Positions 27,812 through 36,643 of a stretch of DNA of 57,998 bases are shown in pieces. Origin of the DNA: Bacteroidales bacterium UBA4814 (lineage in GTDB: Bacteria > Bacteroidota > Bacteroidia > Bacteroidales > UBA7960); NCBI GenBank assembly GCA_002402465.1, contig DHFW01000043.1, forward strand, positions 1 to 57,998, given 5' to 3'. A program made the translations under genes and the position numbers. Under the pieces are notes generated by a model. The model made no database searches, was not told the DNA's origin, and was given only the letters and a program-made list of their open reading frames with translations. The stretch's first letter is position 1. Each line of letters starts with the position of its first letter.

Positions 27812-27918
27812 TGTTGAATTGTTGTCATTGTTGTCCGCTTCGTGTTATCATTGTTATCTGCTTCGCGTTGTTATTTTTGACCATGACAACCACGACAACC
27901 ATGACAACCCTTTCAACC
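27801..27918. repeat. Short tandem repeats between MATE and rlmI-like genes
   Basis: Two 23-bp units (27825-27847 and 27848-27870, 19 of 23 identical) are followed by four 9-bp units of the type ATGACAACC (27883-27918). The TTGTTGTCAT text on the left is complementary to the ATGACAACC units on the right, so the segment can also fold. It fills the whole gap between the two genes. Confidence 0.75.
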
Positions 27919-27921
27919 CTT

Positions 27922-29121
27922 TCACTCCACCAACAGCACCAGCCCTTTGAGGTACTCTCCTTCGGGGTGAAAAATGTTTATCGGATGATCGGTGGGTTGG
28001 GTCATTTGATGCAATATCCTGGCGCTGCGACCAGCTTCAATGGCAGCGGCCAGCAAGGTTCCGCGAAACAAGGGCATATCAACTACCTGCGAACAACTGA
28101 AAGTAAAAAGAATGCCACCGGGCTTGATGCGTTTTATGGCCTCCATGTTCAGACGTTTGTAACCCTGCAATGCATTGTGACGGGCGTGGGTATGCTTGGC
28201 GTAAGCAGGCGGATCAAGAATAATCAGGTCGTAGCTTTCCTCTGTGCGCTTAAGGTATTGCATGGTGTCCTGGGTAATGGTCTTGTGCCTGGGTTCGTTT
28301 CCGAAGTTTAGTTCAATATTACGTTCGGTCAGCTCAATGGCCTTGGCCGAACTGTCGAGCGAATGCATTGCGGTAGCCCCCGCATGAAGCCCATAAACAG
28401 AAAACCCACCCGAATAGCAAAAGGTGTTCAGTACCTTCTTCCCGTTGGCGTAATGGGCCAGCAATTTTCGGTTCTCTCTTTGATCGATAAAAAAGCCGGT
28501 TTTTTGTCCTTTTTCAATGTCAATCAAGAACTTATGCCCGTATTCGAGTACTGCGACTTTTTCTGGTTTTCCGTAAATTTCTGCATCAAAAACCTTGTTC
28601 TGCCAGTAGGCATCGGGCAGGGTGTCGCGACTTTTGTCAGTAATGCTTTTTAAGTCGTTTCCATACACAATTTTCAATGCATTGGCAATTTGCCCTATGT
28701 AAGCATGCATTCCGGTAGCGTGTGCCTGAATTACCAGGTGGCCATTGTAATGATCGATGATCAATCCCGGCAGGTAATCACCCTCGCCATGCACCAAACG
28801 ATACACGTTGGTTTGCTCGTTTTCGGCCAGGCCAATGGTTTTACGAAGCTGAAAGGCCTTTTCAATCTTTTTTTGCCAGAATGCCTCATCCAGTCTTTCG
28901 GGGCGGCTGGGCGGAAACTCCAGTATCCTTACCGCAATGGTGGCATCCTGGTAAATGCCAGATCCAAGATAGTCGTCGTGGTGACTAAACACTTCGGCAT
29001 GCATCCCATCTGCAGCCTGGCCATGTATTTTTTTTATGGCGCCACTAAATACCCAGGGGTGAAAACGCCTGATGGCGCCATCCTTGCCGGGTTGCAACAC
29101 AATTTTCAAAGGGGTTTGCAT
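27922..29121 (-). CDS. SAM-dependent 23S rRNA cytosine methyltransferase, RlmI-like
   Basis: Probably makes m5C in 23S rRNA (RlmI type). The product has an N-terminal PUA-like domain (LQPGKDGAIRRFHPWVFSGA, to about 75), an EEHAD-like middle with KTGFFIDQRENRK, and a Rossmann methyltransferase with VLNTFCYSGGFSVYGLHAGA and the motif LIILDPPAYAK. A start seven codons upstream exists, but a TAATTTTG -7 box at 29130-29137 lies between the two, so the later ATG at 29121 is chosen; the transcript would be nearly leaderless. 399 residues. Confidence 0.92.
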   Translation of the reverse strand: MQTPLKIVLQPGKDGAIRRFHPWVFSGAIKKIHGQAADGMHAEVFSHHDDYLGSGIYQDATIAVRILEFPPSRPERLDEAFWQKKIEKAFQLRKTIGLAENEQTNVYRLVHGEGDYLPGLIIDHYNGHLVIQAHATGMHAYIGQIANALKIVYGNDLKSITDKSRDTLPDAYWQNKVFDAEIYGKPEKVAVLEYGHKFLIDIEKGQKTGFFIDQRENRKLLAHYANGKKVLNTFCYSGGFSVYGLHAGATAMHSLDSSAKAIELTERNIELNFGNEPRHKTITQDTMQYLKRTEESYDLIILDPPAYAKHTHARHNALQGYKRLNMEAIKRIKPGGILFTFSCSQVVDMPLFRGTLLAAAIEAGRSARILHQMTQPTDHPINIFHPEGEYLKGLVLLVE

Positions 29122-29129
29122 AATGGCTG

Positions 29130-29137
29130 CAAAATTA
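29130..29137 (-). promoter_or_regulatory. Bacteroidota -7 box of the rlmI-like gene
   Basis: TAATTTTG on the minus strand matches TAnnTTTG and ends only 8 bases before the chosen ATG, implying a 5' leader of a few nucleotides at most. Confidence 0.55.
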
Positions 29138-29142
29138 CACAA

Positions 29143-29481
29143 TTAAACGGTGTAACTAACCGGATGAGAATCAAATCGGACATAATCAAAAGGCCGTTTG
29201 AAAAGTCAAAGAAGAATCATTATTGCCACAAAAACTCAAAAACACTAAATGCCACAAAAAACTGAATTACAAACTTTTAAATAGGGCGTTTTTGTGGTTT
29301 AGTGCATTCGGGTAAAAATATGTATTCCAGAGCCAGCTTCTTGAGTTGTTAAATAGGAAATTGGAATAACCCTATTCCCCATAGAACCAGAGAATATGCC
29401 TGCACTTGGAGCACACATAACAGGTGCTCCAACTCCCGGACTCACCAGGTAATTCGCAATCAACCGATGAGTTGCAAAAAG
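29143..29481. other. Noncoding gap with simple and inverted repeats
   Basis: No gene is visible. The left part holds GCCACAAAAA twice (near 29224 and 29250) and then an inverted form (TTTTTGTGGTTTAGTG near 29288), a decayed inverted repeat. At 29406-29432 a perfect 9-bp stem (TTGGAGCAC with GTGCTCCAA) encloses a 9-base loop; it is not followed by a T tract and lies just past the alkyladenine glycosylase stop codon. Confidence 0.6.
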
Positions 29482-30069
29482 TCATCCCTCGAATAATAAA
29501 GAAAATCGATAAGGCCAGAGTGCATGCTCCCCGGCATAGTCAACCCCGACTCTCGGACCTGTAATGATTTTATTATGAATGGGTTGATCTTCATTTTTCT
29601 CTATCCAAATTGAATTGTCGTAAAGCCGTGTTTTATCGTGGCGCGTTGTAATGCCCAATGCCCTGGTTAGTTTTCCCGGACCGTTCAGGAATTCAATGCT
29701 GTTGAGCTGTTTTCCGGTCCGGAGACTCATCAATTCCTGCCCGGTGAAGGGTTTTATGCCCCTGATAAGGATGGCATGTGGTATGCCTTCGATGTTGGTA
29801 ACCACATTGAACAGGTGGTGCATGCCGTAGCACAGGAATACATAAGCCACTCCTCCCTGCATATACATGGTTTCGGTGCGCGGGGTGCGTCGGCCGCCAT
29901 AGGCATGCGATGCCCGGTCGCCCTCGCCCGCGTATGCTTCGGTTTCCACAATGATGCCCCCGGTAACACCTTGTCCGTCAATGTGGGTCATCAGCGCCTT
30001 ACCCAGCAGGTCGCGCGCCAGGAAAACCACATCGGGGTTGAGGTAGTATTCAGGGGGAAGCTTGTTCAT
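29482..30069 (-). CDS. DNA-3-methyladenine glycosylase, AAG/MPG type
   Basis: Excises alkylated purines in base-excision repair. The 195-residue protein matches the AAG family from end to end: YYLNPDVVFLARDLLGKAL, IIVETEAYAGEGDRASHAYGG with the catalytic Glu, then MYMQGGVAYVFLCYGMHHLFN and LNGPGKLTRALGI. Length is typical of bacterial members. A GA-rich simple repeat lies just upstream of the start. Confidence 0.95.
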   Translation of the reverse strand: MNKLPPEYYLNPDVVFLARDLLGKALMTHIDGQGVTGGIIVETEAYAGEGDRASHAYGGRRTPRTETMYMQGGVAYVFLCYGMHHLFNVVTNIEGIPHAILIRGIKPFTGQELMSLRTGKQLNSIEFLNGPGKLTRALGITTRHDKTRLYDNSIWIEKNEDQPIHNKIITGPRVGVDYAGEHALWPYRFSLLFEG

Positions 30070-30150
30070 GAGAAAAGGAGAAGGGGTGAAGATGAGAAGA
30101 TGAGAAGATGAAAAGGGGAGAAGATGAGAAGGAGAAAATGAGAAAATATG
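30070..30150. repeat. GA-rich simple repeat
   Basis: Irregular repetitions of GAAGATGAGAA and GGAGAA fill the 5' flank of the AAG gene. Similar GAAAATGAGAA text appears before the alpha/beta hydrolase stop (31810-31838) and GAAGTGAAAAGT at 30786-30814. Confidence 0.7.
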
Positions 30151-30170
30151 AAAATTGATTTAAAAAAGTG

Positions 30171-30782
30171 CTATTTCACTTTGATATCGAGCATCTTTTG
30201 GTCTTCGAGGAAGGCTTCGAGGTGATCGCCGATTTGAACGGGGCCCACACCCGATGGGGTTCCGGTAAACAGCAGGTCGCCCATTTTCAGGGTGGTGTAT
30301 TTCGAGACGTAAGAAATGAGCTGGTTGAAGTTAAAGATCATATCCGATGATCTGCCTTGCTGCACCAGTTCACCGTTTTTTTTCAGGCTGAAGGCTATAT
30401 CTGCCGGGTTTTTAAGGCTTTGAAGCGGGACAAACTTGCTAACCGGCCCTGAACCATCAAAAGCTTTGGCCATTTCCCAGGGAAGGCCTTTTTGCCGGCA
30501 TTCGCGCTGCAGATCCCTGGCGGTAAAGTCAATGCCAACGCCAATTTCCTGGTAATATGTGTGGGCAAAACGCTCCTGTATGTGCTTACCGACTTTGGAA
30601 ATACGCAATACCAGCTCCACCTCATAATGCACCTCTTTCGAAAAATCGGGATAAAAAAAAGGCAAACCCGCCCTGATGAGCGCCGACTCAGGTTTCATGA
30701 AAAAAACAGGCTCTTCAGGCACCGGGTTGTTCAGCTCGGCCAGGTGCGCGTGGTAATTCATGCCGATGCAGAGGATCTTCAT
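30171..30782 (-). CDS. Fumarylacetoacetate hydrolase family protein
   Basis: FAH-fold metalloenzyme, perhaps an acylpyruvate hydrolase or oxaloacetate decarboxylase/tautomerase. Core motifs are CIGMNYHAHLAELN, PVFFMKPESAL, EVHYEVELVLRIS (metal-binding Glu residues), VGIDFTARDLQ (Asp) and FTGTPSGVGPVQIGD. The reading frame continues 26 codons upstream through AGTCCGA tandem repeats, which are unlikely to be coding, so the ATG at 30782 is taken: 203 residues, the normal length of the short subgroup. The substrate is unknown. Confidence 0.9.
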   Translation of the reverse strand: MKILCIGMNYHAHLAELNNPVPEEPVFFMKPESALIRAGLPFFYPDFSKEVHYEVELVLRISKVGKHIQERFAHTYYQEIGVGIDFTARDLQRECRQKGLPWEMAKAFDGSGPVSKFVPLQSLKNPADIAFSLKKNGELVQQGRSSDMIFNFNQLISYVSKYTTLKMGDLLFTGTPSGVGPVQIGDHLEAFLEDQKMLDIKVK

Positions 30783-30818
30783 GATGAGAAGTGAAAAGTG
30801 AGAAGTGAAAAGTGTTTT

Positions 30819-30860
<42 letters not shown>

Positions 30861-30872
30861 ACTCCAAACCTT

Positions 30873-31700
30873 TTATCCTTTAAAAATAAACTGCCCCTGG
30901 CTTTTGCCTCTTAGATAAATGGTTGTTATCACGTTTTTGGTTGAGAGCGGGAAATCGGCGTTCATCATCCAGTCGTAATATTGTGGTTCTTTTTTGAACA
31001 CTTCTTCCACTTCACGGCCTTTGTTCTTGCCAAAGTTGAATACTTCTTTTCCCTGGCGGTTTATGCCGATATGCCCCACCAGGTCGGCGTGCTGATGGTT
31101 GTAAGAGAACTGGTAAAGGGCTTCCATGTCGTTTTGCACGGGTTTACTTACATTGCCATCGCGGTCGGTAAATTCCGTGTCCTTGTACCGGTCGAGCTGG
31201 GCTTCCAGAATTTCGAAAGTAGCCCGTGTGTCGGCTTCGGCCTCATGTGCATCAATAAGCTCCTTGCCACAATAGAATTTATAAGCCGCTTTCAGGGTGC
31301 GCTGTTCCATTTTATGGAAAATGTTCTGCACATCAATCAGGCGTCGTTTTTTCAAATCGAAGTTGATGCCGCAGCGCAAAAACTCTTCAATAAGCATGGG
31401 CACGTCGAACTTATTGCTGTTATAGCCTGCCAGGTCGCAATTGGCCAGGAATTTATCAAGGGTGGGGGCCAACTGTGCAAAGGTGGGCGCATCTTTCACG
31501 TCTTCGTCCTTTATGCCGTGAATGGCAGTGACTTCAGGAGGTATTGGCCTTCCGGGATTTACCAGCTTTGAAAGGCTTTCGGTGCTGCCATCGGGCTTTA
31601 CCTTGTAAATGGCGATTTCAACAATGCGGTCGGCCACCACATTAACGCCCGTGGTCTCCAGGTCGAAAAAGGCCAAGGGCCGGGTAAGATTGAGTTTCAT
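30873..31700 (-). CDS. DnaQ-like 3'-5' exonuclease
   Basis: DEDDh exonuclease of the DNA polymerase III epsilon superfamily, 275 residues. Motifs are FFDLETTGV (Asp and Glu near 13-15), AGYNSNKFDVPML (second Asp) and DAHEAEADTRATFEIL (His and Asp). A C-terminal extension of about 70 residues contains NFGKNKGREVEEVFKKEPQYYDWM, a short module often found after such domains. Role in repair or RNA processing cannot be separated by sequence. Simple repeats lie on both sides. Confidence 0.92.
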   Translation of the reverse strand: MKLNLTRPLAFFDLETTGVNVVADRIVEIAIYKVKPDGSTESLSKLVNPGRPIPPEVTAIHGIKDEDVKDAPTFAQLAPTLDKFLANCDLAGYNSNKFDVPMLIEEFLRCGINFDLKKRRLIDVQNIFHKMEQRTLKAAYKFYCGKELIDAHEAEADTRATFEILEAQLDRYKDTEFTDRDGNVSKPVQNDMEALYQFSYNHQHADLVGHIGINRQGKEVFNFGKNKGREVEEVFKKEPQYYDWMMNADFPLSTKNVITTIYLRGKSQGQFIFKG

Positions 31701-31739
31701 TATTTGTTAGTTTTTTTGATATGCGAAAGTAAGCATTTT

Positions 31740-31839
31740 TGAAGAGTAGGAAGCCTGCCTGCCGGCAGGTCGGAAGTCGGAAGTCCGAAGTCCGAAGAAA
31801 TGTTAGGATGTGAAAATGAGAAAATGAGAAACTGAGAGA
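31740..31839. repeat. Repeat-filled gap upstream of the exonuclease gene
   Basis: Contains the palindrome CCTGCCGGCAGG followed by GTCGGAAGTCGGAAGTCCGA, the same unit family as at 30819-30860, and then GAAAATGAGAAAATGAGAAA. No gene is visible. Confidence 0.65.
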
Positions 31840-32802
31840 TTATTCAATCCGTTTAATGAAATCGGCAATTACTTCCACCAGACCCCGTGAAAGGGGTAGT
31901 GCAGGGTCGCCGTAGGTGGCCATGTTTTTTGCCGGGTCGGCTTCGGCATCTTTCAGCACATGATTCATGTTTTCAAATATGGTAAGCTCGGCATCATATT
32001 TAACGCTTGCAAGCAACTCTGCATCAGATTCAGGAACCTGTATGTCAGTGGCCCCATGGATGATCAATACTGGTACCCTTAGTTTTTCAATTTCCACAGC
32101 GGGGTCGTATTGCATCCAGTTGATCAGGTAGGGCTGCACGCTGGGGCGGAAGATGCTGAACAGGGCCATGCTCACGCTTTCAACGGTTTCACCTTTTTTC
32201 AGGCTTTGCATTACCATGCCGATTTCTTCCTTCATGCTTTCAGGAGCATTTTGCAGTTGCTCAGCAAGAACCTGATCGATCGGTCTTCCCGGTCCGGCAA
32301 TGGAAATAAAACCATCGGCCTTTGCTTTTTCTGCGGCCACCATGCCAATGAGTGAACCCTCGCTGTGACCCGCAATGATGATTTTGGAGAAATGCTGGTC
32401 TTTGCGCATTTCCTCCACCCAGGCCACCACATCGTCAATGTAGTGATCGAACCGGAGTTCGTATTCGCTTACCATAGCCGGGCCGCTTTTTGCAATGCCC
32501 CGCTTGTCGAACCTAAGCGCTGAAATACCCTGTGCAGCCAGATCCTCGGCCAGCATTTTGTAGGGCGCAGCTTTCACACCCATGGGGTTGTTTCCATTAT
32601 GGTCGGTGGGGCCTGAGCCTGGAACAATAATAACCAATGGCATTTGCTGGGCTTGTTGTGTTATGGTGAGCAGCCCGTAAAGATCGCCGGAAGGAGTGTG
32701 CAGGGTTATTTCCTTCTCAATGAAAGCCGGATCAACCGGGAATTGCGCCAGTGCAGCGGAGAAGGCAAGGCAAAGGGCAAAAAGTAAGCTTGTCTTTTTC
32801 AT
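31840..32802 (-). CDS. Secreted alpha/beta hydrolase
   Basis: Serine hydrolase of the S33-like alpha/beta fold, 320 residues, with a signal peptide (KKTSLLFALCLAFSAALAQ). The oxyanion region is VIIVPGSGPTDHNG, the nucleophile elbow IIAGHSEGSLIGM carries the catalytic Ser, and VPVLIIHGATDIQVP and ENMNHVLKD hold the likely Asp and His. Members of this group are esterases or peptidases in the periplasm; substrate unknown. Confidence 0.9.
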   Translation of the reverse strand: MKKTSLLFALCLAFSAALAQFPVDPAFIEKEITLHTPSGDLYGLLTITQQAQQMPLVIIVPGSGPTDHNGNNPMGVKAAPYKMLAEDLAAQGISALRFDKRGIAKSGPAMVSEYELRFDHYIDDVVAWVEEMRKDQHFSKIIIAGHSEGSLIGMVAAEKAKADGFISIAGPGRPIDQVLAEQLQNAPESMKEEIGMVMQSLKKGETVESVSMALFSIFRPSVQPYLINWMQYDPAVEIEKLRVPVLIIHGATDIQVPESDAELLASVKYDAELTIFENMNHVLKDAEADPAKNMATYGDPALPLSRGLVEVIADFIKRIE

Positions 32803-32864
32803 GGTTCAGGGTTTTCAAATATGGTTTTTCAATATTAATGAAAAAATCAATGTAAGAACCTCCA

Positions 32865-33086
32865 TTAGGTCGTTTTCTTAATGACTTTGTTTACAAGGAT
32901 TGCGGCCAGTCCACATTGTAATCCAAACGGCAGGTAGTCTGCATAGCCCAGTATAGGTTTGCCGGCAAGGTTGGGCCCAGCAGCGGGGCGCCAAGCAAAC
33001 CGAGCAAGGCCAGGATGAATCCAGAAATCCGCATAGGCCAAAAGTTTTTGATTACTCAAAGTTCCGGCGAATTTTGGAATAATCAA
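32865..33086 (-). pseudogene. Possible remnant of a small membrane protein gene
   Basis: One minus-strand frame ends in PFGLQCGLAAILVNKVIKK; a neighbouring frame over the preceding stretch gives SGFILALLGLLGAPLLGP. Together they read like one small two-helix membrane protein interrupted by a frameshift. No family is recognised and no promoter was found. It could also be chance hydrophobic text. Confidence 0.3.
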
Positions 33087-33221
33087 ACGGATTTCTGAAT
33101 GAAAGTGGAAATCGTGTTTGAATATTGGTTCTTTTTTAAGCTAAGCTTATTAAGTTTGTGATTATCTATAGTTTTAATTGAGAGTATGGAAATTTACCAT
33201 ACACCTAAAAAAGGGAAGACC

Positions 33222-33692
33222 ATGGCTAATACCTACACACAAGTTAATATTCATGCCGTTTTCGCTGTAAAGGGACGTGAAAATTTAATTACGGAGAATT
33301 TTCGATCGGAGTTGTTTCAATATATTTCCGGGATATTGAAAAATCATGGATTGTTTTCATTGGCAGTAAATGGCTGGAAAGATCACGTTCATGTATTCTT
33401 TGAACTGAAGCCTGAGGTCTCTTTATCAAAGGCCATGGAGTTGGTAAAAACCAATTCTTCAAAATGGATAAACGAAAAAAAGTTCACGAAAGGAAAATTT
33501 GAGTGGCAGCGGGGGTATAGCGGGTTTTCCTACTCTCGATCACAGCGAAATAAGGTAATTGATTACATTGTCAAACAGGAAGAGCATCATAAGAAAGCCC
33601 AGAATTCCTTTAAGAAAGAGTATTTGGCATTACTTGACCGGTTTGAGATTGATTATGACCCGAGATACCTTTTTGAATTCTATGATGATTGA
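33222..33692 (+). CDS. REP-associated tyrosine transposase (Y1/HUH, IS200-like)
   Basis: Single-strand DNA transposase-fold protein of about 156 residues. The HUH metal motif is in WKDHVHVFFELKP and the likely catalytic tyrosine in VIDYIVKQEEHHKK. The start MANTYTQ is preferred over an ATG 36 bases upstream because relatives begin this way. A six-copy array of REP palindromes begins 9 bp past its stop, the hallmark of domesticated RAYT proteins, which nick REP hairpins. No IS200-type end structures or TnpB gene are present. Confidence 0.88.
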   Translation: MANTYTQVNIHAVFAVKGRENLITENFRSELFQYISGILKNHGLFSLAVNGWKDHVHVFFELKPEVSLSKAMELVKTNSSKWINEKKFTKGKFEWQRGYSGFSYSRSQRNKVIDYIVKQEEHHKKAQNSFKKEYLALLDRFEIDYDPRYLFEFYDD

Positions 33693-33700
33693 TGTTTTAT

Positions 33701-33996
33701 AATGTCGGCGCTACGCGCCTTTTGGATTTTTTGGATATTTCTTTTGCTACCATAATTCCGGCGCTACGCGCCTTTTCTGTTCTGTTGATCATTTAGTTCT
33801 TCCATAATTCCGGCGCAATTCGCCTTGTGTTGAGGTAAACACTTCAGTCCTGTCATATTTTCGGCTTTGCGCCTTTTTAGGTTGATACCTTGTGGAGCAA
33901 TTAATTCCGACGGTTTTTTAAGCCGCGTAGCGGCGATATTATGGTAGAAAATATGGCGAAATCTGTATTTTTAGCCGCATAGCGGCGGCATTATTT
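33701..33996. repeat. REP/BIME array: four direct and two inverted palindromes
   Basis: Copies lie at 33706-33719, 33751-33776, 33803-33825, 33854-33877 (plus orientation) and 33915-33943, 33967-33995 (inverted). The unit is CATAATTCCGGCGCTACGCG followed by CCTTTT; the hairpin arms are GGCGC and GCGCC. Copies 3 and 4 have diverged arms. Spacing is about 45-60 bp. Together with the adjacent RAYT gene this is a REP nest. Confidence 0.9.
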
Positions 33997-34140
33997 TTTT
34001 GTGTTAAAGAAATTGAAATTTTTCTGACTTTCTTCAAAGGGTAGAAATCAACGTAATATGTCAATCATATTAAAATAAAATGGTTTCATTGTGGTTATTA
34101 ATAAAAGGTTTGATGAATAATCTCCACAAATTTTTTGATC

Positions 34141-35057
34141 ATGCGGCTTTTAATTCTTTTCGGTTTTTTTATCAGTTTATTGGGAATTAACGCAAATGGC
34201 CAGGTAGGGCAGATTCAATAATTGGCGAATGGCATGCGCTGTTTAAGGACTGTAATGATAGCAGCAGATTGACCATAACAGACTCAAATATTGTTATCGG
34301 TTCGCCTCCATCTTTGCTGAGCCATTCCTACCTTTTGTCCGATTCGATTACCCCGGATGGGAGCATTACCTTAAAACTTTTTGACACAAAGATTTCCCAT
34401 GACAATGGTATAAATTTTCATGAGGTGTTTTCTTTTGGTAATAACGATTCAATAAAAGCAAACATTTTCCTTGAAAACGACATGTTGGTTTTGCTGGTAT
34501 TTAAGGGATCGAATCGGCCCAGTGAATTTCAGCAGCCGCATGCTTTTGTCAGGGAAAAGGATCGTGAGTCTGAAAAGATAAAACCGGTAATTCGTTCAGT
34601 TTTTTACTTACCTGATGGTTTTAATGGTTATTCGTGGATTGCCTTGGAGCAGGCCGATGGTGAAGTTGCCGAATTCGATGAGGAAGGCAGAAGGGTTTTA
34701 CGCATACCCGAATCAGGCCTGCTTTCAACCCAAGCCAAACCAATGCCTGCAGCTCTTGCTAAAAGGGATTTTGCCTTTTTCTACGAGAAAACGGGAAATA
34801 CCCCTCATGAGCCAATAAACATTATTCCGGAGAACTGTTTTAACCTTTTTCAATCTCAAAAACTCGAAGAGGGACAAATTAAAGAACATGGCTTTGACCC
34901 CGACCAGAGATATGTCCTTGTTTTTAGGTACAATAATCCCGGAAGGGACGGAATCAATAAATTGTTTGGCCGCGATATTTCCGGTCAGGTACTTTGGTTT
35001 CGGGTGGATACTTTAAGAAACCTTTTGAAGTCGGGAGATATGCTACAGGGAAGTTGA
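34141..35057 (+). pseudogene. Secreted protein of unknown function, frameshifted after the signal peptide
   Basis: ATG at 34141 opens a good signal peptide (MRLLILFGFFISLLGINANG) but the frame stops at 34219-34221. The body continues in another frame from about 34200 to 35057: SIIGEWHALFKDCNDSSRLT, then about 260 residues with many beta-strand-like segments and IIPENCFNLFQSQKLEEG. A one-base change near the GGTAGGG at 34203-34209 would join the two. The start IIGEW recalls lipocalin-like proteins, weakly. It may be an inactivated gene or an assembly error; no family is recognised. Confidence 0.7.
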
Positions 35058-35090
35058 AGATAGCATTATGAAACCAATTCTTTAAAACAC

Positions 35091-35119
35091 ACAAAGGGCG
35101 GCCAGCGGCCGCCCTTTGT
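35091..35119. terminator. Bidirectional terminator hairpin
   Basis: Perfect 13-bp stem (ACAAAGGGCGGCC with GGCCGCCCTTTGT) and a three-base loop between the frameshifted secreted-protein gene and the convergent E2 gene. No long T tract follows on either strand, but the stem is very stable. Confidence 0.75.
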
Positions 35120-35136
35120 ATTTCAAAACCGTTCAA

Positions 35137-36474
35137 TTAAATCGTCTGGCTGGTGTCGAATTTTTCGAGGTATTCGGCCACGCGCTTCAGGAACATGCTT
35201 CCCAGGGCGCCATCTACCACGCGGTGGTCGCAAGAGAGCGAGAGCATCATCATGTGGCGGATGCCAATGGTGTCGCCCTGCGGGGTTTCGATTACCACGG
35301 GCTTTTTCTGAATAATACCCACACCGAGTATGGCCACCTGCGGCTGGTTAATGATAGGTGTGCCGCCAATGGCGCCAAAGGTGCCGAAGTTGGTCAGCGT
35401 AAAGGTGCCGCCCTGAATCTCGTCGGGCTTCAGCTGGCTGGCCCTGGCACGGTTGGCCAGGTCGTTTACTTCCTTGGTGAGGCCCAGCAGGCTTTTGTGG
35501 TCGGCATTTTTGATCACCGGAACAATAAGGTTGCCATCGGGGGTGGCAGCGGCCATGCCAATATTCACGTTCTTGCGTACGATGATTTTGTCGCCTTCTG
35601 TAGAAATGTTTACCATAGGGAAATCGCGCAGCGCCTTGGCAATGGCTTCAATAAAAATAGGGGTGAAGGTCAGTTTTTCGCCTTCGCGTTTCTCGAGGAT
35701 GGTTTTTTGCTTGTTGCGCCAATTTACGATATTGGTCATATCGGCTTCGGCAAACAGGGTAATGTGTACCGAAGTGTCTTCTGACATAACCATGTGATCA
35801 GCAATCAGCTTGCGCATGCGGCTCATTTCTATCACCTGGTCGCTTTGACCAATGCTTATGGCCGGTGCTTTGGGCTTGTGTGCTGCCGGCGCGCTTGCGG
35901 AAGCTTCTGCCTTTTTGGCGGGAGCGGCAGGCGCGGTTTCACCGGCTTCACGTTTTTTCAGGTAATCCATCACATCCTGTCGGGTGAGGCGGTTTTGGTG
36001 GCCGCTGCCGGGGATTCTTTCCAGTTCCTCGAACGAGATATTTTCTTCTTTGGCGATGGTACGCACCAAGGGCGAATAAAAACGCCCGCTGCTGTCGCGG
36101 CTCTTCATTGGCTCATCGCTCTTTTCTTCTTTTGCTTCGGCTTTGGGGCTGTCATCTGATTTGGCTGCTTTGGGCGCCTCTTCTTTTTGCTCTTTCTTTT
36201 CTCCGGCAGTAGCTGATTCGCCACTTTCTTCTCCACCCGTGTCAATGATGGCTATTACGGTTTCAACCTCCACTACATCGCCTTCGTTAAACAACTGCTC
36301 TTTCAGCACACCCTCTACCGGGCTGGGTATTTCTGAGTCCACCTTGTCGGTGGCGATCTCAAGAATGGCGTCGTCGAGCTCAATCCTGTCGCCCACGTTT
36401 TTCATCCACTTGGTAATGGTTGCCTCTGTAATACTCTCGCCCAGCTTGGGCATCTTCAATTCAAACTTTGCCAT
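35137..36474 (-). CDS. Dihydrolipoyl acyltransferase (E2) of a 2-oxo acid dehydrogenase complex
   Basis: Core of a 2-oxo acid dehydrogenase complex: transfers the acyl group from lipoate to CoA. The 445 residues hold one lipoyl domain (1-78; EIATDKVDSEIPSP, lipoyl-Lys44), an acidic/Ala-Pro linker, a peripheral-subunit-binding domain (about 132-175; VRTIAKEENISFEEL), a second linker and the catalytic domain with SCDHRVVDG (His417). No E1 or E3 is adjacent; the E1 fusion at 8957-11017 is the likely partner. The acyl specificity is not readable. Confidence 0.93.
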   Translation of the reverse strand: MAKFELKMPKLGESITEATITKWMKNVGDRIELDDAILEIATDKVDSEIPSPVEGVLKEQLFNEGDVVEVETVIAIIDTGGEESGESATAGEKKEQKEEAPKAAKSDDSPKAEAKEEKSDEPMKSRDSSGRFYSPLVRTIAKEENISFEELERIPGSGHQNRLTRQDVMDYLKKREAGETAPAAPAKKAEASASAPAAHKPKAPAISIGQSDQVIEMSRMRKLIADHMVMSEDTSVHITLFAEADMTNIVNWRNKQKTILEKREGEKLTFTPIFIEAIAKALRDFPMVNISTEGDKIIVRKNVNIGMAAATPDGNLIVPVIKNADHKSLLGLTKEVNDLANRARASQLKPDEIQGGTFTLTNFGTFGAIGGTPIINQPQVAILGVGIIQKKPVVIETPQGDTIGIRHMMMLSLSCDHRVVDGALGSMFLKRVAEYLEKFDTSQTI

Positions 36475-36643
36475 TTAAATGTGATATTTATGTTTTGTTC
36501 TTGTGAAATAATCAGATACTAAGTTACAAAATATTAGCTGAAGGTGTTGAATTTCACCTTCAGAAATATTTCGATGAATTGCGTAATAACTGCAAATTTT
36601 TAACACATGAACCGCAAAAAAGTTTAGCGGGCTTGACTGCCTG

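Noticed and set aside
33701..33996. CRISPR-like appearance of evenly spaced repeats
   Set aside because: Units are palindromic, occur in both orientations, have diverged arms and sit next to a RAYT gene with no cas genes, so they are REP elements.
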